IMG/VR virus record: IMGVR_UViG_3300032315_000202
Coordinates: 1 to 64,000 of that record
From: a virus
Strand: one strand, 5' to 3'
Length of the DNA stretch: 64,000 nucleotides
In this document: in pieces, positions 49,594-57,710 of the stretch
Position numbering within the stretch: the stretch's first letter is position 1
How the letters are laid out: every line of letters begins with the position of its first letter
Notes under the pieces: generated by a model
Seen by the model: only the letters and a program-made list of their open reading frames with translations
The model's database searches: none
Told to the model about the DNA's origin: nothing
Program-made: the position numbers and the translations under genes

Positions 49594-49862
49594 TCGTAAT
49601 CGTCATCGTCGTCATCAAGATCAACGTCAGCATCAAAGAGGTCTTCCTCTTTGTGATAGTGTCCGTCTTCCGGACTTTCTAGGTAAAACTCTAGCGCACC
49701 CTTGATATAAGAATCGCCCTTAAAAGCATTCTTAATCTCATTGGGTGAGTAATCTTCTTCAATCAAATAGTTGACAAGAAGTTCTGCGGCACCATCCGGG
49801 TCACCTATCTCAATGCTTGCTTTGAGTGTCTTCCATACTTCATGAATAAGCCCTACGCTCAT
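49590..49862 (-). CDS. Small acidic protein between uvsX and uvsY (90 aa)
   Basis: VWKTLKASIEIGDPDGAAELLVNYLIEEDYS then a helix, ending in a run of acidic residues (DADVDLDDDDDDYE). Overlaps both neighbours as ATGA. Position between UvsX and UvsY suggests a role in recombination, perhaps as a DNA mimic or regulator; I know of no demonstrated function. Confidence 0.75.
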   Translation of the reverse strand: MSVGLIHEVWKTLKASIEIGDPDGAAELLVNYLIEEDYSPNEIKNAFKGDSYIKGALEFYLESPEDGHYHKEEDLFDADVDLDDDDDDYE

Positions 49863-50932
49863 TGTTCACCGTTCTCCTGTTCATCAGTAACGATACTTAG
49901 CTCAGGTTCTGGCTTTTTATCAAACTCATTCATCATGATGTCAAGGCAACCATCGGTGTTTGCTTCCCAAGCCTTGCGGAACTTCTTGATGATAGTTCCG
50001 TCTAGCGCGGTGTAAACGAGAGAGTTGCCTTCTTTCTTTAATCGTCCCATACCTTCAAACATGTCAAGCAACCCTGAATAAGGATTCATGCCTGTGCTGT
50101 ATGGGATTTTGACCTGCACCGTTTCAAAGGGCTTTGCATAACGAGTCTTCATGACCTTACACATTGCACGAATGCCTCGCACTTCGCTGATCTTATTGCC
50201 GTCCTCGTCTTCCTTGAGCTTGAGCTTCTTCATGGCAACAACGATACTTGATGCGTACACGAAGCCCTGTCCACCGCTGATCTTATCGTCAGGGTCAAAC
50301 ATATCCTGTGAAGCATACGTGTGATTGGTTGCAACAAGCCCTACGTTGTGACTGCCGAACATGTTAACGCAATTACGAACAAGTGCGGTTAGTGCCTTAG
50401 GCTTGCGACCCATGTCACCCTTCATGTCACCTGCTTCAAACTGATTAACGTCAGTGGGCGTCAGCAACATCCCTAGACTGTCAATGACAAAGAGAACCTT
50501 AGGCTTCTCGCCTTCAGGCAGTGTCTTGTACTCTTTCATGAATTCGCTGATAGTCTTAGCAACGTCATCGATCATTGCCATATTCAGCTTGAGCAGCTTG
50601 CTTTCGCTAGTGTCAACGCCGAGAGCATGAAGCCATGATTCATCCAATGCGTTTTCGCTGTCAACTAGAACAACATAGATACCCTGCTCTTGTGCGTGAC
50701 GCACTAGATTGCCGGAACAGATATAGGATTTCCCTGAACCCGACTCTCCAGCAAAGACAGTAACTTTACCAAGAGGAATACCTTTGTTAAAGTCGTCACT
50801 AATACGATAGTTGAGGGCATAATTGCCTGTACTCACCCAGTCTGTCGGGTCATTGAATCCGATGCTAAGACCGTCGATAGCTTTGGTGATGCCGCGACGG
50901 AACTTGCTGATGTCAAATGGTTTGGTTGTCAT
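49859..50932 (-). CDS. uvsX: UvsX recombinase (RecA-like)
   Basis: Strand-exchange protein. Walker A GESGSGKS at 62-69; YVVLVDSENALDE, KVLFVIDSLGMLLTP (Walker B), NVGLVATNHTYASQD and GQGFVYASSIVV follow the RecA core. The C-terminus is acidic. 357 residues (T4: 391). The ATG at 50932 lies 7 nt after the stop of the small gene upstream. Confidence 0.95.
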   Translation of the reverse strand: MTTKPFDISKFRRGITKAIDGLSIGFNDPTDWVSTGNYALNYRISDDFNKGIPLGKVTVFAGESGSGKSYICSGNLVRHAQEQGIYVVLVDSENALDESWLHALGVDTSESKLLKLNMAMIDDVAKTISEFMKEYKTLPEGEKPKVLFVIDSLGMLLTPTDVNQFEAGDMKGDMGRKPKALTALVRNCVNMFGSHNVGLVATNHTYASQDMFDPDDKISGGQGFVYASSIVVAMKKLKLKEDEDGNKISEVRGIRAMCKVMKTRYAKPFETVQVKIPYSTGMNPYSGLLDMFEGMGRLKKEGNSLVYTALDGTIIKKFRKAWEANTDGCLDIMMNEFDKKPEPELSIVTDEQENGEQ

Positions 50933-50939
50933 TATATTC

Positions 50940-51173
50940 CTATCTGTTTACTTGTTTCAAAACTCTATCAGAGAACGCAGCTTTGTCAAGTAATTCGGGA
51001 CTGTTGTTTGCGATCTGATCTAAATCATAATCTGTTGGAAAATGTCTCAGAATCCCACGTGCGCGGTCACGAATGATGCTTGGTGTCCTAGGCGTCTTGC
51101 CCGGATCACAAAGTTCCTCTAGCAACTTCTTGCTTTGCTTTAATGCTCTGAATCTTTCGTCTGGTGATGTCAT
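50940..51173 (-). CDS. BPSL0761-like small protein (77 aa)
   Basis: MTSPDERFRALKQSKKLLEEL then RTPSIIRDRARGILRHFPTDYDLDQIA matches a small family seen in proteobacteria and phages (annotated BPSL0761), from memory. Function unknown. AAGGAG precedes the ATG; first gene of the uvsX operon. Confidence 0.75.
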   Translation of the reverse strand: MTSPDERFRALKQSKKLLEELCDPGKTPRTPSIIRDRARGILRHFPTDYDLDQIANNSPELLDKAAFSDRVLKQVNR

Positions 51174-51195
51174 GGTTCTACTCCTTGCAAGAACA

Positions 51196-51215
51196 GGGGG
51201 AGGTTTCCCTCCCCC
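51196..51215 (-). terminator. GC-rich hairpin after gp32
   Basis: GGGGGAGG-GAAA-CCTCCCCC, perfect 8-bp stem with a GNRA-type loop, followed by TGTTCTT (weak U-tract). It lies after the gp32 stop and may end or stabilise the gp32 mRNA. Confidence 0.8.
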
Positions 51216-51221
51216 GATTCA

Positions 51222-52214
51222 TTAGGCCTTGTTATTCTGTCTAGCCTTGATCATGGCTAGAATGTCGGCGGCCTTGTCACTTGAAGTAGACTGTGCCTTA
51301 GGCACAACTACCGGTTCTGAAGTTTCGAACGGGATATCATCGTCAGGAATAGGTTGTGAATGTGCACCATGAACAGGTTCAGCGTCAACGATTGTCGGCG
51401 AGGCCGACTGGTTAGAAGGAGCAGCAAGGCCGTAAGGACGATAGTATGCACTCCACTTGTCGCTGTCATACGGACGACCATCGACTGATGCTTCAAACAT
51501 TTCCTTGATGATGCGGAGTTCAGCCTCAGATGGCTTCTTCGGCAAGAAGTCAGCAAGATTGAAGAGACCATGCGCTTCGATAGCAGCCTGTTCAGCTTCG
51601 GTCAACGGAGACTCTTTGCGTGACCAGTTAGAAGTCGAGTAGTCAGCATAACCGCCCTTGCTAGTCTTCTTGATGCTAAAATCAAGGCCGCGAACATAGT
51701 CAGTCGGCAATTCTTCGATATCCGGATCCATCAAAGAACCCTTGATAACAGTCTGAATCTGAGGGGAGATAATGAAGCGACGGATAGGGTTAGCAGGGGT
51801 AGCATCGTCACCGATAGGATTCTGCCGAACGAAGCCCTGATAGATATAAGAACGCTTCTTCCAATACTTGTTAGCGAGTTCCTTAAGAGTGTCGTCCTTA
51901 TACCAAGGGCGAACTTCTGCAAGAACTGGACAGTTTTCACCGTACATCTCTACGCAAGGAACCTGAACTGTGATTTGTTTTACGTTAGGATCACCCTTGA
52001 TGCCGTTGAAGGGCAGCTTGATGATTTGACGCTCTACCCAAAAGAACGTGTTCTCTGCGTTACCATCGGGAAGGAAGCGAACTGATGCGCTTGAACCCTC
52101 GTCCATGTTCCAGTGAGCATAGATTGCATTATCTGATTGAGTATTCTGACCCTTGGTCTGGGCCTTATTTTCTTGTTCCGCGATCCGGGCACGGATTTCT
52201 GCTAGACTTGCCAT
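51222..52214 (-). CDS. gp32: Single-stranded DNA-binding protein (gp32)
   Basis: Helix-destabilising protein that coats ssDNA in replication and recombination. The N-terminus MASLAEIRARIAEQENK is the gp32 cooperativity (LAST-like) start. Then AHWNMDEGSSASVRFLPDG, TVQVPCVEMYGENCP (Cys residues of the zinc-like subdomain) and YIYQGFVRQNPIG. The acidic linker ends in KAADILAMIKARQNNKA. 330 residues (T4: 301). ATG at 52214 with AAAGGAG upstream. Confidence 0.93.
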   Translation of the reverse strand: MASLAEIRARIAEQENKAQTKGQNTQSDNAIYAHWNMDEGSSASVRFLPDGNAENTFFWVERQIIKLPFNGIKGDPNVKQITVQVPCVEMYGENCPVLAEVRPWYKDDTLKELANKYWKKRSYIYQGFVRQNPIGDDATPANPIRRFIISPQIQTVIKGSLMDPDIEELPTDYVRGLDFSIKKTSKGGYADYSTSNWSRKESPLTEAEQAAIEAHGLFNLADFLPKKPSEAELRIIKEMFEASVDGRPYDSDKWSAYYRPYGLAAPSNQSASPTIVDAEPVHGAHSQPIPDDDIPFETSEPVVVPKAQSTSSDKAADILAMIKARQNNKA

Positions 52215-52301
52215 TGTAAATTCTCCTTTATAAATGTGCCTAAGTTGAGCTTTGTAAGTGTTAAATGTTTCGCTGTCAGGAGACAACTACACATAAGTCG
52301 T

Positions 52302-52330
52302 AATATAACTCATGTGCAGTGTATTTACAA
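52302..52330 (-). promoter_or_regulatory. Promoter and long leader of gp32
   Basis: TTGTAA (52330-52325), 17-nt spacer, TATATT (52307-52302). The leader to 52214 would be about 80 nt, which leaves room for autoregulation as known for T4 gp32. -35 is weak. Confidence 0.5.
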
Positions 52331-52341
52331 CACAACTGGGC

Positions 52342-52367
52342 GCATAATATATTATTATATTACGCTA
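52342..52367 (-). repeat. Imperfect AT-rich palindrome between 52384 gene and gp32
   Basis: GCGTAATATA ... TATATTATGCGC forms an imperfect stem; may be a terminator or regulatory site. No U-tract. Confidence 0.35.
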
Positions 52368-52383
52368 CTTACCCAATTTGTTT

Positions 52384-53598
52384 CTATCTTTTGAATTTTG
52401 CCATTTCCATGATACGACCTAGTTCAGGGTCAATTTCATGTGATTCGCTTGCACCAACGAGCTTACCGATGTTGTTGTTCCTTACTTTTTCAGTAGGACC
52501 AAGTTGGCCGACTCGCTTTTGATTGGCGTCTAAATCTTCTTCTAAGTCTTCATCGGCGACGCCAATCTCATCTTCCATCTCTACTAGATTTTCATTGATG
52601 ACACTGTCTGCCCATTCGGCGAGAGCATCAACTTCTTTAACTTCAGAAACATTCTTGCGAAGGCGAGATAGAATTGGCATGACTGATTCGATGCGAGGGT
52701 CTACAGTTTCTTGTACGAACAATTCATTGATAGAATCATCCCCCTCATCTTCCATGAGAGTAGGGGTCCACGATTCAAAATAAGTATTATACCCACGATG
52801 ACCTGTCATTCTGCTAAGTGTTTCACGGAGATTTTTGTAGTGACTAGCACCTTCATTGATGAGTGCTTGAGCAGATTCATTGAACTGCTTGCCGCGAGTA
52901 GCACGAACGAATCCTGCCATCTTGTTATATTCTTCACAGATTGATTTGATATGTCCCCAACGTTCGTCGTTGGGCACTCCGCCTTCTGCAAGATGGCGAG
53001 CGTATACACGAGCAATACCAGGACGAGTTGTAGGAGCAAGGAACCTTTCTCCATCCATGTTCTCTAGGAAAATCTTAGCAACGTTACGATAACGCTGCTC
53101 ACCTTCCTCGATTGCACGACTATGTTGAATGACAATCTTCACATTAGGTACAGCGTCGTTGTAGCTGGCTTTCTTACCCATTGCGTGATAACTCTCTCCG
53201 AGTTTCTCTTTATTTTTGTAGTATGCTCTCTGTTTCATGTCGTCTCCGAGACGGTCTTTGTTCAAGAGGTCGAAACCGAGTTGTCTGCGTCCTCCCCATC
53301 GCTTTAAGTGTTTCAAGAAACCAGTCCAAGTATCATCATATTCCACACCCCGAGTGGGATTGTTAGGACTATCCTCTTGTTCCTCGCCAAAGTAGACTTT
53401 AATACTTTTGGAACCATCAAGCGTGACATAAGCCTTACCGTAATCTTTTCCGTCTTTAAAAAACGTAAGTTCGAACACATCAGCATTCTGAGAAGCCGCA
53501 ACTCTTTGGTTTTTGTTGTCTAGCGGAATAGGCTTGTACCCTCTCACTTTGAGAAGATCATAAAGTTCCTTATTGAATGATTCTGTGTCAAGTGCCAT
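52384..53598 (-). CDS. Conserved late protein of unknown function (404 aa)
   Basis: MALDTESFNKELYDLLKVRG then KDYGKAYVTLDGSKSIKVYFG, WTGFLKHLKRWGGRRQLGFD and an arginine- and glutamate-rich middle. The C-terminal third is acidic (EDEIGVADEDLEEDLDANQ). ATG at 53598 lies exactly 5 nt after a late box with no ribosome site. Position after gp17 suggests a virion or assembly role. Confidence 0.72.
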   Translation of the reverse strand: MALDTESFNKELYDLLKVRGYKPIPLDNKNQRVAASQNADVFELTFFKDGKDYGKAYVTLDGSKSIKVYFGEEQEDSPNNPTRGVEYDDTWTGFLKHLKRWGGRRQLGFDLLNKDRLGDDMKQRAYYKNKEKLGESYHAMGKKASYNDAVPNVKIVIQHSRAIEEGEQRYRNVAKIFLENMDGERFLAPTTRPGIARVYARHLAEGGVPNDERWGHIKSICEEYNKMAGFVRATRGKQFNESAQALINEGASHYKNLRETLSRMTGHRGYNTYFESWTPTLMEDEGDDSINELFVQETVDPRIESVMPILSRLRKNVSEVKEVDALAEWADSVINENLVEMEDEIGVADEDLEEDLDANQKRVGQLGPTEKVRNNNIGKLVGASESHEIDPELGRIMEMAKFKR

Positions 53599-53603
53599 GA
53601 TGA

Positions 53604-53611
53604 TATTTATG
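53604..53611 (-). promoter_or_regulatory. Late promoter box CATAAATA, 5 nt before ATG
   Basis: 53599-53603 separate the box from the ATG at 53598; predicted leaderless. Confidence 0.7.
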
Positions 53612-53616
53612 CCAAC

Positions 53617-55164
53617 CTAGTTAAAGACAGCAAAGAAGGGTAACGGAGCAATCATCTCATCGTGGTCCCTGATCTGGCTTTCAAGGTCACCGTGATAGTC
53701 TGCGAGTTGTGTCATCATTCTTACCGCTAGTAGTGCAGACATGACTAAATCGTCTGTGTCACCTACTTTAGCTGCATAACTGCCCCCGTGTGCGACAAAT
53801 GCCTTGAGTTCACTGATCAGGGAGCGACTGTTAACAGTCATCTTTTTTGATTCTAACAATGTCTTGAACTTGACACATGCAGCTAGCTTTGGCTTGTTAG
53901 AGGTATTGAATCCTCTTTTACCTCTTCCCGGCTCGCTAATGAAAATACCTTGAATATTTGACTCCCCGTATTCGTTTAGCGACACGATAGCAGCTTGACC
54001 TATGCCGTTATTTTCAATAGAATAGTAAAGATTATTAGGTTCACCTGTGATCTCGGTGATATATTTATTGATCTCTGCTAGTAGTTTAATCTGACTAGGA
54101 ATGTCTGTCTTGTTGTGTTTCCATTCACCGATCTGAGTAGTCGTGCTTGCTTCAAAAATCTGAATAGCAGCAGGATCACCCCCAGTACCCAATGAGGGGT
54201 CGAGAGCTACTACGTACAGCTTACCTTTCTCGGGAGTCTTATACCAGCGAACCTGTCCCATACGATGTGTAGGCTCACTGCCGTCAAGCATGATCAACGT
54301 GTTTGGATTGATCAATGTCTCGTCCGCGATGATGAATTCACAGCCGATTTCACGATTGAAACGATCATCACCTAGTTGGGCTTTCATCTGTTCAGCCCAA
54401 GTGTCATCTCTGCCGGGTTGTTCACGCCAGTAAGCACGATAGGCTTTAAAGCCGTTGACCCCTACGTCTGTCGTGTTACCAAATTCATCTTCAGTCTTGT
54501 TAGCCATCTTCCAGATTAGAGCGAACTGATCTTCGTCTGAGTTCGGGGTTGATGTGATGATCGCCTTACCACCAGTTGCTAGGGTGGGCGTGATAGAAGT
54601 CCAAAATTCTTTAGCGATGGAAGGGCGGACGAACGCAAATTCGTCAAGATATAGAAGTGTGATAGACATACCACGACCTGTGTTTTCAGTCGTAGTAGCA
54701 GACACGATGCGTGATCCGTTTTCAAAGTCAAGCGAACCTTTATTGTACGTGGTCACACCGGCTTTAATGTGGTCAGGGCAATTTTCGTATGCGTATCTGA
54801 TACGCTGCATGATTTCTTGTGCGCCGGTGTATTTGTGTGCTGCAATTAGAATAGTGGAATCAGGATTGAACATTGCGTACCAAAGAAGATAGCCAGCGGC
54901 AGATGTTGTCTTACCTGACTGTCTAGGCATGAGGCTGATACTAAAGCGATATTTGTGATATGTATCAATTAATCGTTCTTGGAACTCCCACGGGTGATAA
55001 TTCATACTGCCCTTAGTAGGGTGCTGAATCATAAAGAAGTTATCCATAAAATACAGATAACCCGTGTCTGGGTCACAACACTTGAGGAACTCATCAAGTT
55101 GCTGTTGATTCTTGAAGACCGTCTTCTTATACGGATCCTTGATTAGTGTTGGTGTGTTTGCCAT
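53617..55164 (-). CDS. gp17: Terminase large subunit (gp17)
   Basis: Packaging ATPase and nuclease. Walker A RQSGKT at 81-86; ITLLYLDEFAFV (Walker B), then ATGGKAIITSTPN (motif III). The nuclease domain shows VVALDPSLGTGGDPAAI with Asp and DTDDLVMSALLAVRM near the C-terminus. 515 residues (T4: 610). The ATG at 55164 is 5 nt after a late box, with no ribosome site. It is separate from gp16 (10132) by 43 kb, unlike T4. Confidence 0.95.
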   Translation of the reverse strand: MANTPTLIKDPYKKTVFKNQQQLDEFLKCCDPDTGYLYFMDNFFMIQHPTKGSMNYHPWEFQERLIDTYHKYRFSISLMPRQSGKTTSAAGYLLWYAMFNPDSTILIAAHKYTGAQEIMQRIRYAYENCPDHIKAGVTTYNKGSLDFENGSRIVSATTTENTGRGMSITLLYLDEFAFVRPSIAKEFWTSITPTLATGGKAIITSTPNSDEDQFALIWKMANKTEDEFGNTTDVGVNGFKAYRAYWREQPGRDDTWAEQMKAQLGDDRFNREIGCEFIIADETLINPNTLIMLDGSEPTHRMGQVRWYKTPEKGKLYVVALDPSLGTGGDPAAIQIFEASTTTQIGEWKHNKTDIPSQIKLLAEINKYITEITGEPNNLYYSIENNGIGQAAIVSLNEYGESNIQGIFISEPGRGKRGFNTSNKPKLAACVKFKTLLESKKMTVNSRSLISELKAFVAHGGSYAAKVGDTDDLVMSALLAVRMMTQLADYHGDLESQIRDHDEMIAPLPFFAVFN

Positions 55165-55169
55165 AATAG

Positions 55170-55177
55170 TATTTAGT
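55170..55177 (-). promoter_or_regulatory. Late promoter box ACTAAATA, 5 nt before ATG (gp17)
   Basis: 55165-55169 separate the box from the gp17 ATG; predicted leaderless. Confidence 0.72.
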
Positions 55178-55205
55178 TTGGGTAGATATTCAAACTACTA
55201 TTTAA

Positions 55206-56126
55206 TTACACCGGAGTCACTGTGACAATGATACTTGGACTTGCCGGATATCCAATTATGGCATTTCCTGCTATGGTTGGAAAGCTAAAAACAGTTGCAC
55301 TAGCTGCGTAGGCTATTTCATAATAGTCGCCTACGTTGGCCACATTGGCAAGAATGTTCCAACTTTGAACCACCTGAAGATTTTGATCTAATGTAATAAA
55401 GCCTGCTGTACTAGGAACGGCTGTGCCATTTTTCTTAAACCATATGTATGCCGAGGCAGTGGTACCTCCACCTAGAGCCTTGTCAACTTGTGCGCTGAAC
55501 TGAATATTATAAATTCCAGCTTGATTGATGATGATGCGACTATTACTAGCACCTGTTCCTAACGCTACATTGCTATTTGCATCGGCGTTGTTGAATGAAA
55601 AAAGATATTCAGTGTTGGGACTTGCTACAGTTTGTGAGGTATTGCTCCAAAATTGTCCACGTGCTGTAGCACCACTACCCTGAGTAGTCCAACTTAAATT
55701 ACCAGCACCGTCGGTGGTCAACGATTGTCCCGCGCTGCCGCCTGTGATTTTGACATTAGCATTTGAACTTAGATTGCTGATGCCAGATATTGTTATATTA
55801 CCGCCAATGATGTTCCCAGTAACATCGATACCGGTACCTGATACAACCACATTTGCAGTACCACCAAATAGATTGCCACCTGAATTGTATTGGATAGCTC
55901 CCACCGGTCCAGCTGGTTCTGAATTGCCGGAACCACCGCCTATGACTAAGAGGTTCAAGTTGCCATTGGTGTTACCAATGTATACATCGTTGTTATCAAG
56001 ATTAACTACAATTTCACCAGGACGAGCATTACCATCGTAGTTAGCGATAGTCTCTTCCTGATTGTCTTTCATTATTGTTCTGGTAATACCAGTAATGTTT
56101 GCGTACGGTGGGGGTGGGCTAGCCAT
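55206..56126 (-). CDS. Fibre protein with C1q/TNF-like tip (306 aa)
   Basis: N-terminal ARPGEIVVNLDNNDVYIGNT is the small fibre attachment motif; GAIQYNSGGNLFGGTANVVV is fibre shaft. The last 150 residues (SQTVASPNTEYLFSFN, RIIINQAGIYNIQFSAQVD, AYIWFKKNGTAVPS, QSWNILANVANVGDYYEI) have the pattern of a C1q/TNF-like jelly-roll, typical of trimeric fibre tips. ATG at 56126 follows the terminator-promoter overlap described separately; GAG at -13 is the only ribosome-site-like element. Confidence 0.8.
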   Translation of the reverse strand: MASPPPPYANITGITRTIMKDNQEETIANYDGNARPGEIVVNLDNNDVYIGNTNGNLNLLVIGGGSGNSEPAGPVGAIQYNSGGNLFGGTANVVVSGTGIDVTGNIIGGNITISGISNLSSNANVKITGGSAGQSLTTDGAGNLSWTTQGSGATARGQFWSNTSQTVASPNTEYLFSFNNADANSNVALGTGASNSRIIINQAGIYNIQFSAQVDKALGGGTTASAYIWFKKNGTAVPSTAGFITLDQNLQVVQSWNILANVANVGDYYEIAYAASATVFSFPTIAGNAIIGYPASPSIIVTVTPV

Positions 56127-56159
56127 AAAAAAATACTCTCACATTTCTATGAGAGTATT
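56127..56159 (-). terminator. Intrinsic terminator overlapping a late promoter
   Basis: AATACTCTCA / TGAGAGTATT, perfect 10-bp stem with an 8-nt loop (56132-56159), followed by T7 (56127-56133). It ends the methyltransferase transcript. Its left arm overlaps the GATAAATA box at 56156-56163. Confidence 0.85.
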
Positions 56160-56163
56160 TATC
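56156..56163 (-). promoter_or_regulatory. Late promoter box GATAAATA inside the terminator arm
   Basis: Predicted start at about 56150, past almost the whole left arm of the terminator stem, so late transcripts would lack it and not terminate. Confidence 0.7.
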
Positions 56164-56166
56164 TTT

Positions 56167-56874
56167 TTATTTGATATCTAAGGGTCTTGCTTTAGTAGCC
56201 ACGATGCAAAAGTACTTTTCAGTCATCTTCTTTGGTTCTTCATCTGGTTCTTCCGGATTAGGAACTGACAATTCAAACTCTAAATTGTTGAACTGATCGA
56301 TATTGAACCCACAACGAGTAAGTAACGCACTCAACTGCGTTGAACCAAAAATACTGTAGTGGTTTAGGTTGAACTCGTGTTTTCTTTCCCCGTCAGGAGC
56401 AGGGACTTCAATATAAATCTTAGAACCCTGCTTGAGAATACGATTGTATTCCATCAAGCTAAAGATAGGATACGGACTATGTTCTAGAGCGTGACGCAAG
56501 AAGATGAAGTCAACAGATTCATCATAATATCCATCTTTCTGCGGCAAGAAAGATAAGTCATAGCCCTTGACAGTGTGCCCCTTGCTTCTACAGATTTCCT
56601 GATCTCCGGGACTGAGTGTTACTCCGGTTAGATTAGTATAGCCCCTAGCAGCCATCTCATCAAGAAAATATCCCGGGCCGCAGCCTAGATCAAGAATGTG
56701 TGCATCTTTGGCAAGATTAAGAGGGTCAACATATGTCTCTACAACCTGAGTAGTCAAGACTTTGTGAAATTGACTGTCACCCTCATCGTGGATGTGGGCA
56801 GTGTAAAGCCATTCATTATAAAACTTGAGTTTAATCAAGTCGAGTGTTTGGTTGATATCGATTAAGTTTTGCAT
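56167..56874 (-). CDS. SAM-dependent methyltransferase (class I)
   Basis: ILDLGCGPGYFLDEMAARG is motif I of Rossmann methyltransferases, then GVTLSPGDQEICRSKG, FIFLRHALEHSPYPIFSLMEYNRIL (post-I and motif for DUF/Ubi-type), and YIEVPAPDGERKHEFNLNHY. Resembles methyltransferases that modify small molecules, sugars or lipids (HALEH, NHY); a role in glycan or nucleotide modification is inference. 235 residues. ATG lies 5 nt after CATAAGTA, a variant late box. Confidence 0.82.
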   Translation of the reverse strand: MQNLIDINQTLDLIKLKFYNEWLYTAHIHDEGDSQFHKVLTTQVVETYVDPLNLAKDAHILDLGCGPGYFLDEMAARGYTNLTGVTLSPGDQEICRSKGHTVKGYDLSFLPQKDGYYDESVDFIFLRHALEHSPYPIFSLMEYNRILKQGSKIYIEVPAPDGERKHEFNLNHYSIFGSTQLSALLTRCGFNIDQFNNLEFELSVPNPEEPDEEPKKMTEKYFCIVATKARPLDIK

Positions 56875-56879
56875 GAAAT

Positions 56880-56887
56880 TACTTATG
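56880..56887 (-). promoter_or_regulatory. Variant late box CATAAGTA, 5 nt before ATG
   Basis: Differs from the late consensus at one position; spacing to the ATG at 56874 is exactly 5 nt, as for other leaderless late genes. Confidence 0.45.
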
Positions 56888-56928
56888 CACTGGCAGAGTG
56901 AAGGAATTATTTTTCTTTTTGCTAGCTC

Positions 56929-57309
56929 TCACTTCTTATAACCCTTAAACGGATTTATCGGGCTTTTAGACTGGGTGCTATCTAACTCTCTACTTACTAG
57001 ATCACCTTTATTCAAATCCTTAAAGGGAACGCCTGCTGCTTTAAATGCTTTTTTTAACATTTTCTGCTCTACCTCAGTATAAGGATGTGCAGTATTTTGC
57101 TTACCTACCCAACTTTCTTGATCTATCTCAGGTTCAATTTCACCGTCAGTTGCTGCAACTGCCATCATAACTCTATTCAGGTCATACGTTCTATCGTACT
57201 GACTAATAGCAAAGACGTTTAAACCAACGGTGGATTGCTGTTGGCGTTTGGATAATTTGCCAGAAACAGAGCCGTTGTCCTGTTCCGTGATGAACTCGTA
57301 TGCTCTCAT
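56929..57309 (-). CDS. Putative internal head protein, MRAYEFITE type (126 aa)
   Basis: Begins MRAYEFITEQDNGSVSGKLS and ends SPINPFKGYKK. The N-terminal decapeptide, with I-T-E, resembles T4 capsid-targeting sequences cleaved by the gp21 protease after (L/I)-x-E. The middle holds a small folded segment (VGLNVFAISQYDRTYDLNRV, VEQKMLKKAFKAAG). Paralogue of the next upstream gene, with which it overlaps by ATGA. Function is inference. Confidence 0.65.
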   Translation of the reverse strand: MRAYEFITEQDNGSVSGKLSKRQQQSTVGLNVFAISQYDRTYDLNRVMMAVAATDGEIEPEIDQESWVGKQNTAHPYTEVEQKMLKKAFKAAGVPFKDLNKGDLVSRELDSTQSKSPINPFKGYKK

Positions 57310-57710
57310 CTTTTATAACCCTTAAAAGGCTTCATAGGTGAACCAGTACCCGTATCATCCATTTCATCGCTGCCCGAAGAGCTTACCTCTTTTTTACCAC
57401 TCTTACCTACTTTAGCTAATGCTTTATCGATTATCTTTCCCACATTAGGATCAAACGAACTCACAATCTGCTGTTCTCCCCAAGAAGTTTCCGCCCTAAA
57501 CTCTGGTTCATCTCCACTCATCACACCATCGTCAAGTCCCTGTTCACCGCGAACTGCCGCGATTGCAACACCAAAACGATACAACTCATAGAAATCATTG
57601 TTTTTCAATTCAGGAATGACATAGGTATTAGGCAAAGATTTATTTGCCACATCAAGTGCATCATGCACTTGATCTAACCGTTGTTCAGTAATGAATTCGT
57701 AAGCTCTCAT
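57306..57710 (-). CDS. Putative internal head protein, MRAYEFITE type (134 aa)
   Basis: Shares the MRAYEFITEQ start and the S-P-M-K-P-F-K-G-Y-K-R end with its neighbour at 56929, so the pair is a tandem duplication. ELYRFGVAIAAVRGEQGL parallels the neighbour's small folded core. The region before the C-terminus is Ser/Lys/Asp-rich. ATGA overlap with the gene upstream. Confidence 0.65.
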   Translation of the reverse strand: MRAYEFITEQRLDQVHDALDVANKSLPNTYVIPELKNNDFYELYRFGVAIAAVRGEQGLDDGVMSGDEPEFRAETSWGEQQIVSSFDPNVGKIIDKALAKVGKSGKKEVSSSGSDEMDDTGTGSPMKPFKGYKR

